Part shown: one piece after another, positions 59,398-64,000 of the stretch
Layout of the letters: each line of letters opens with the position of its first letter
Position numbering within the stretch: position 1 is the first letter of the stretch
NCBI RefSeq assembly: GCF_008065375.1
Contig: NZ_MU084032.1
Coordinates: forward strand, 127,156-191,155
DNA: 64,000 nucleotides
Direction: 5' to 3'
From: Nonomuraea sp. SYSU D8015
Lineage (GTDB): Bacteria > Actinomycetota > Actinomycetes > Streptosporangiales > Streptosporangiaceae
Notes under the pieces: generated by a model
Told to the model about the DNA's origin: nothing
Databases searched by the model: none
The model's input: the letters and a program-made list of their open reading frames with translations, nothing else
Position numbers and translations under genes: made by a program

Positions 59398-60408
59398 ATG
59401 GTTGTGATAGCACGCCGGCTCGCGGGCCATCTGGCCCGCGGTGTCGTCATGATCCTGGTCGTCGCGACGATCAGTTTCTTCATCGTCAGGAGCATCCCGG
59501 GCGACCCGATCGCGGCGCACACGCAGAAGCTCATCGAGCAGGGCATGGCCCCCGAGGCGGCCGAGCAGGCCACACGGGTGTTGTACGGCTTCCAGGCGAC
59601 GGGCTCGCTCTGGGAGCAGTACGGCGACTACGTGGCCGGGCTGCTCACCTTCGACCTGGGCCAGTCGGTCACGCACGCCGGCGCGCCGGTCACCGAGGTG
59701 CTGGGCGAGGCGGCCAAGTGGACCGTTCTACCGGTGCTGGCGGGGACGCTGCTGAGCTTCCTGGTCGGCATCATCCTGGGCGTCTACGCGGCCGTCAAGC
59801 GCAGCGGCAAGCTCGGCGACGTGCTGGCGGTCTCCGGGTCGCTGCTGCACGGTGTCCCGCAGTACGTGCTGGGGCTGCTGCTGAGCGCGATCTTCGCCAC
59901 GCTCATCCCGATCCTGCCCGGCGACGGGCCGGTGGACATCCTGTACGAGCCGGGCTTCAACGCCGGCTACATCGGCTCGCTGGCCGAGCACGCGGTGCTG
60001 CCGGTGGCGACGTACACGCTGGCCGCCTACGGCGGCTGGGTCCTGGCGATGAAGTCGAGCGTCGTCACGGTGCTCGGCGACGACTTCATCCTGGCCGCGG
60101 AGCTGCGCGGGATGAAGCGCTCGATCGTCTTCAGGTACATCGCGCGCAACGCGATCCTGCCGTTGTTCACGATTCTCGCGCTGTCGCTGGGGCTGCTGCT
60201 GGGCGGCGCGGTGTTCATCGAGCGGATCTTCAACTACCCCGGGCTCGGGCTGCTGCTCATCGAGAGCATCACGATGCGGGACTACGCGTTGATGGGCGGG
60301 GCGTTCCTGCTGATCACGGTCTCGATCATCGTGGCGAACATCCTCGCGGACCTGTTCTACAGCGTGATCGACCCGCGGGTGCGCAGCGGTGAGGAGGTGT
60401 CGGCATGA
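59398..60408 (+). CDS. Dpp/OppB-type ABC permease
   Basis: 336 residues, six membrane helices. The N-terminal motif IVRSIPGDPIAAH is diagnostic of OppB/DppB. The EAA loop is AAELRGMKRSIVFRYIARNA. It starts four bases after the binding-protein stop and overlaps the second permease by four. Confidence 0.94.
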   Translation: MVVIARRLAGHLARGVVMILVVATISFFIVRSIPGDPIAAHTQKLIEQGMAPEAAEQATRVLYGFQATGSLWEQYGDYVAGLLTFDLGQSVTHAGAPVTEVLGEAAKWTVLPVLAGTLLSFLVGIILGVYAAVKRSGKLGDVLAVSGSLLHGVPQYVLGLLLSAIFATLIPILPGDGPVDILYEPGFNAGYIGSLAEHAVLPVATYTLAAYGGWVLAMKSSVVTVLGDDFILAAELRGMKRSIVFRYIARNAILPLFTILALSLGLLLGGAVFIERIFNYPGLGLLLIESITMRDYALMGGAFLLITVSIIVANILADLFYSVIDPRVRSGEEVSA

Positions 60409-61304
60409 GCGTGCTGCTGGAGAGCTCGTCGACGAGCGCCGCCATGCGCCGCAACTTCTGGCGCGGCGTGTGGCGGGTGATGAAGCGCAAGCCGAGCCGC
60501 CTGGTGGGCGCGGTGCTCATGGCGGGGTTCGTGTTCATGGGCGCGTTCGGGCCGATGTTCTACCCGGACCAGCTCCCGCGCGACCCGGGCCAGATCACCC
60601 GGCCGCCGAGCTGGGAGCACTGGCTCGGCACCGACGACCAGGGCAGGGACGTGATCGCGCTGGTGGTCACCGGGTCGCGGTACGTGCTGCTGGCCGCCCT
60701 CGTGACCGCGGTCATCACCGTCGTCGTGGGCACCGGGATCGGGCTGTTCTCCGGCTTCAAGCGGGGCCGCTGGGACACGGTGCTCATGCGGCTGACCGAC
60801 ATGAAGCTGACCATTCCCGGCCTGCCGCTGCTGCTGGTGCTGTCCACGGTGTGGAAGTTCAGCAGCGCCGTGCAGATGGGCCTGGTGCTGGGGCTGCTGA
60901 GCTGGGGCGGCGTGGCGCGGGCGGTGCGCTCGCAGACGCTGTCGCTGCGCGAGCGCGGCTTCATCGAGGCGGCGCGCGGGCTCGGACTGTCCACCTCGCA
61001 CATCGTGGGCAAGGAGCTGCTGCCGAGCATGGCGCCGTACATCGCGATGAACATGCTGATCGCGATCACCGGCGGCGTGTACTCGCAGGTGGGCCTGTTC
61101 TTCCTGGGAGTGCTGCCGTACGAGTCCAACAACTGGGGCCAGATGCTCAACACGGCGGTGTTCCGCTCAGGGGCGCTGACCGTGCCGAGCGCGCTCGGCT
61201 TCCTGCTGGGGCCGCTGCTGGCGATCCTGCTGCTGACGCTGGCCATCGTGCTCGTCGTGGACGCGATGGACGAGATCTTCAACCCCCGGCTGCGCGAGGA
61301 GTAG
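60405..61304 (+). CDS. Dpp/OppC-type ABC permease
   Basis: 299 residues. The OppC_N segment (GRVMKRKPSRLVGAVLM-like, here WRVMKRKPSRLVGAVLMAGF) precedes HWLGTDDQGRDVIALVVTGS, the DppC signature. The EAA loop is EAARGLGLSTSHIVGKELLP. It forms the channel with the DppB-type partner. Confidence 0.94.
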   Translation: MSVLLESSSTSAAMRRNFWRGVWRVMKRKPSRLVGAVLMAGFVFMGAFGPMFYPDQLPRDPGQITRPPSWEHWLGTDDQGRDVIALVVTGSRYVLLAALVTAVITVVVGTGIGLFSGFKRGRWDTVLMRLTDMKLTIPGLPLLLVLSTVWKFSSAVQMGLVLGLLSWGGVARAVRSQTLSLRERGFIEAARGLGLSTSHIVGKELLPSMAPYIAMNMLIAITGGVYSQVGLFFLGVLPYESNNWGQMLNTAVFRSGALTVPSALGFLLGPLLAILLLTLAIVLVVDAMDEIFNPRLREE

Positions 61305-61309
61305 AACAC

Positions 61310-62296
61310 GTGGCTAAACAAGCGCCGGGAGTGCGCATCGACGGCCTCACGGTCGTCTACAAGACCCCCGCCGGGGAGCTGCCAGCCGTCAGGGACGTGA
61401 CCCTGACGCTGGAGCCCGGCACCATCACCGGCATCGTCGGCGAGTCCGGCTCGGGCAAGTCCACGATGGCGCTGTCGCTGCTCAACGCGGTGCAGCCGCC
61501 CGGCAGGATCGCCGCGGGCAGCGTCGAGATCGACGGGCTCGGCGACGTCGTCGGCCTGCGCGGCGAGGAGCTGCGCAAGGCCCGCGGCAAGCACATCGGC
61601 TACGTCTTCCAGGCGGCGCAGAACTCGCTCAACCCGCTCAAGACGGTCGGCAAGCAGCTGCTCGACCTGGGCCGCTCGCACGGCGTGGACGACCTGCGCG
61701 GCCTGGTGCGCGAGGCCAAGGAGCTGCTCGGCCGGATGGGGCTGGACGGCGCCCGGGTGCTCGACTCGCACCAGCACGAGCTGTCCGGCGGCATGCGCCA
61801 GCGCGTCGGCATCATGCTGGCGCTGGTGCTCAACGCCCATCTGGTGGTGCTGGACGAGCCGACGACCGCGCTGGACATGATCACGCAGGCGAACATCCTG
61901 AAGATCGTGCGCGAGGTGCACGCCGAGCGCGGGCTGACGACGCTGGTCATCACGCACGACATCGGCGTGGTGGCGGAGGTGGCCGACCGGCTGGCCGTCA
62001 TGTACGGCGGCCGCCTGGTCGAGCAGGGCCCCACCCGGCACGTGCTGGGCGCGCCGCGGCACCCGTACACGCGGGGCCTGATCAGGGCCATCCCGCGGCT
62101 GGTCGGCGACATCGCCGAGGCCCAGGCGCTGCCCGGGCGGCCGCCGACGCTGGCGACCGTGCCGAAGGAGGGCTGCGTGTTCAGGGAGCGCTGCCCGCTG
62201 CGCATGGACGTGTGCGACACCGTGGACCCGGAGGCGCACGCCGACGGGGCGCGGGCCGTCGCCTGCCATGCCGTGACCGTGAAGGAGCATGCGTGA
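61310..62296 (+). CDS. Dpp/OppD-type ABC ATP-binding protein
   Basis: 328 residues from GTG 61310 with GAGGAG upstream. Walker A GESGSGKST, Q-loop YVFQAAQNSLNPLKTV, signature LSGGMRQRVGIMLALV, Walker B LVVLDEPTTALD and switch ITHDIG. The C-terminal oligopeptide domain has the Cys pattern EGCVFRERCPLRMDVC, a possible Fe-S site. It overlaps the next gene by four bases. Confidence 0.94.
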   Translation: MAKQAPGVRIDGLTVVYKTPAGELPAVRDVTLTLEPGTITGIVGESGSGKSTMALSLLNAVQPPGRIAAGSVEIDGLGDVVGLRGEELRKARGKHIGYVFQAAQNSLNPLKTVGKQLLDLGRSHGVDDLRGLVREAKELLGRMGLDGARVLDSHQHELSGGMRQRVGIMLALVLNAHLVVLDEPTTALDMITQANILKIVREVHAERGLTTLVITHDIGVVAEVADRLAVMYGGRLVEQGPTRHVLGAPRHPYTRGLIRAIPRLVGDIAEAQALPGRPPTLATVPKEGCVFRERCPLRMDVCDTVDPEAHADGARAVACHAVTVKEHA

Positions 62297-63303
62297 TCAC
62301 CGGGACTGGCATCGTCAAGACGTTCAAGCAGCGCGGCAAGGTGCTCGGCGCCAGGGATGTCCAGGCGCTGCGGGGCGTGGACTTCGCGATCCCCAGGGGC
62401 GGGGCGGCCTCGTTCATCGGCGAGTCCGGGTGTGGCAAGACCACGCTGGGGCGGATCATCGCGGGGCTGGAGACGTACGACGAGGGCGAGATCCTCATCG
62501 ACGGCGTCGCCATGTCGTCGCTGCGGCACAAGCAGCGGCAGCCGCACTTCCGCAAGATCCAGCTGATCCATCAGGACCCGTACTCGGCGCTCAACCCGAC
62601 CAGGACCATCCACCAGACCCTGTACGCGCCGCTGAGCCTGCGGGCCAAGCAGACCGGGCGGCCCGGGTCGTGGATCGAGGAGCGGGCGGCCGAGGTGCTG
62701 ACGCTGGTGGGCCTGGACCCCGGCACGGTGCTGTCGCGCTACCCGCACCAGCTGTCCGGCGGCATGCGGCAGCGGGTGGTCATCGCCCGGGCGCTGACCG
62801 TGGACCCGGAGATGCTGGTCGCGGACGAGGCCGTGTCGATGATCGACGTGTCGCTCCGGCTCGGCATCCTGGCGCTGCTGAAGGACCTGCGCGAGCGGCT
62901 CGGCGTGAGCGTGCTGTTCATCACGCACGACGTGGCCACGGCCCGCTACATCGGCGACGACGGCGAGCTGTACGTGATCTACCGCGGGCAGGTCGTCGAG
63001 CGCGGCGCCGTGGACACGGTCATCGCCGACCCCGTGCATCCGTACACGCAGGCGCTCCTGTCGGCCATCCCGGTGCTGCACGGCCTGGAGCAGCCGGGCG
63101 AGGAGCCGGTGGTGCCGCTGGAGTCGCTGGACGAGAGCCAGGCGGACGAGGGCTGCCTGTTCGCCCGCCGCTGCCCGTTCCGCGGCGAGCGGTGCACGAG
63201 CGAGCGGCCGCTGCTGCAGCTGACCGAGGGCGTGCCGCAGGAGCACGCGTGCTTCTACCCCGAGCGCCGCAGCGTGATCGCCCGGCCGATGAGCGAGGTG
63301 TGA
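62293..63303 (+). CDS. Dpp/OppF-type ABC ATP-binding protein
   Basis: 336 residues from GTG 62293 (GTGA overlap). Walker A GESGCGKTT, Q-loop LIHQDPYSALNPTRTI, signature LSGGMRQRVVIARAL, switch ITHDVA. Walker B reads MLVADEAVSMIDVSL; the D-loop is thus MID instead of the usual LD. The C-terminus has EGCLFARRCPFRGERC, matching OppF. It completes the transporter. Confidence 0.93.
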   Translation: MITGTGIVKTFKQRGKVLGARDVQALRGVDFAIPRGGAASFIGESGCGKTTLGRIIAGLETYDEGEILIDGVAMSSLRHKQRQPHFRKIQLIHQDPYSALNPTRTIHQTLYAPLSLRAKQTGRPGSWIEERAAEVLTLVGLDPGTVLSRYPHQLSGGMRQRVVIARALTVDPEMLVADEAVSMIDVSLRLGILALLKDLRERLGVSVLFITHDVATARYIGDDGELYVIYRGQVVERGAVDTVIADPVHPYTQALLSAIPVLHGLEQPGEEPVVPLESLDESQADEGCLFARRCPFRGERCTSERPLLQLTEGVPQEHACFYPERRSVIARPMSEV

Positions 63304-64000
63304 TGACGCCCGCGGAGATCGCCGAGGCGGCACTGACGCTGGACCCCGGGGAGGGGGCGGCGCTGGTGGAGCGGCTGTCGCATCCGCCCGCCGGCCGCCG
63401 GTGGACGATCCTGGCCAAGGACGGCGGGATCGTGATGGCGTCGCTGTCGGCGAAGGACCCAGCGGTCGGGCATCTCGACCTGCTGGCCGTGCACCCCTCC
63501 GCACAGGGGCGGGGGCACGGCAGGGAGCTGGTGCTGGCGGCCGAGGAGTGGCTGCGCGGCCAGGGCGCGCGGCAGGCGCGCTTCGCGGGGAACCCGCCCT
63601 GCTACGCCTGGCCGGGGATCGACGGGCGCTACACGCCCGCCGCCTGCCTGGCCGAGAGCCTCGGCTACGAGCGCTACGACGTGGCCTGGAACATGACCGC
63701 CGACCTGAGCGGCGACCTGTCCGTCGAGGACGACCTGCGGCGGCTGGAGAAGTCCGGGGTGGCCGTGCGCGCGGCGGTCGAGGAGCGGGAGCGGGTGGCG
63801 GCGTTCGTCGCCGGGCACTGGAACGAGCGCTGGGCGTGGGAGGCGGCCAACGCGGCCGGGCTTCACTACGCCGAGCGTGACGGCGCGATCCTGGCCTTCG
63901 CCGCCTGGGGGGCGCGGCCGGCCTGGTTCGGGCCCATGGGCACCGCGCCGGAGGCCCGCGGGCTCGGCGTCGGGCGGGTGCTGCTGCGCCGGTGCCTGGC
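63303..64000 (+). CDS. Tandem GNAT N-acetyltransferase, C-terminus beyond the window
   Basis: 232 codons visible from ATG 63303, whose A is also the last base of the preceding stop (TGATG). The first GNAT domain has LDLLAVHPSAQGRGHGRELV, the acetyl-CoA P-loop. A second domain appears at the right end with MGTAPEARGLGVGRVLLRRC. Linked one-base coupling to the peptide transporter suggests it acts on the imported solute or on a related amine, but the substrate is unknown. Confidence 0.88.
   Translation, partial: MTPAEIAEAALTLDPGEGAALVERLSHPPAGRRWTILAKDGGIVMASLSAKDPAVGHLDLLAVHPSAQGRGHGRELVLAAEEWLRGQGARQARFAGNPPCYAWPGIDGRYTPAACLAESLGYERYDVAWNMTADLSGDLSVEDDLRRLEKSGVAVRAAVEERERVAAFVAGHWNERWAWEAANAAGLHYAERDGAILAFAAWGARPAWFGPMGTAPEARGLGVGRVLLRRCL

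Overview
The window is about 70% G+C. Its gene content suggests a high-GC actinomycete of the Streptosporangiales type (Nonomuraea-like). The pointers are cydABDC order, an HspR-type HAIR box at lon, a PHO box at phoD, IdeR/DmdR-like iron boxes, occasional TTA codons, many GTG starts, and many genes with a -10 hexamer placed for leaderless transcription. The genus is inferred from style only. No rRNA, tRNA, CRISPR array, insertion sequence or prophage was seen, so this looks like ordinary chromosome with a few accessory genes.

Layout. 1-5.3 kb: secreted ExeM-type nuclease (cut by the window edge), pentapeptide-repeat protein, a VOC/ArsR/AHSA1 operon, a permease-prefix membrane protein and a PadR regulator. 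5.3-11.3 kb: cydABDC, with an unusually short CydA that lacks the Q-loop. 11.3-13.9 kb: a frameshifted membrane-protein gene, a winged-helix regulator and an ABC-2 exporter. 14-17.9 kb: HtrA-like protease, small membrane protein, acyl-CoA synthetase and a Lys/Trp-rich secreted protein. 18-21.3 kb: methionine uptake operon metNIQ behind a possible leader peptide, and a MarR-like regulator. 21.3-23.8 kb: lon with its HAIR operator.

23.8-33.3 kb: NarL-type two-component pair, PaaK-like adenylate-forming enzyme, alpha/beta hydrolase, heme oxygenase, Fic protein with a C-terminal winged helix, TetR regulator and DHA2 exporter. 33.3-36.3 kb: cytochrome P450 and a secreted FG-GAP protein. 36.3-44 kb: a six-gene leftward operon (membrane fusion protein, MacB-like ATPase and permease, DUF5666-like protein, OmpR regulator, histidine kinase), facing a divergent second membrane fusion protein. 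44-49.3 kb: PhoD phosphatase with PHO box, HAD hydrolase and lipase-like pair, XRE regulator with tandem operators, unknown membrane protein and ArfB. 49.4-55.1 kb: flavodoxin-like reductase, UbiB/ABC1 kinase, acyl-ACP desaturase, coiled-coil protein, DinB-like protein and a NagD-like HAD. 55.1-64 kb: M20 amidohydrolase, zinc alcohol dehydrogenase, a complete Dpp/Opp-type peptide ABC transporter and a double-GNAT acetyltransferase running off the end.

The least ordinary points are the Q-loop-less cytochrome bd locus, a 21-residue open frame with a good ribosome site upstream of metN, short tandem duplications at or inside gene ends (cydD, cydC, fic, tetR, a hydrolase, a kinase), two membrane fusion proteins with disordered linkers where a helical hairpin is usual, and several well-formed operators. 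Nothing seen proves a new defence or mobile system.
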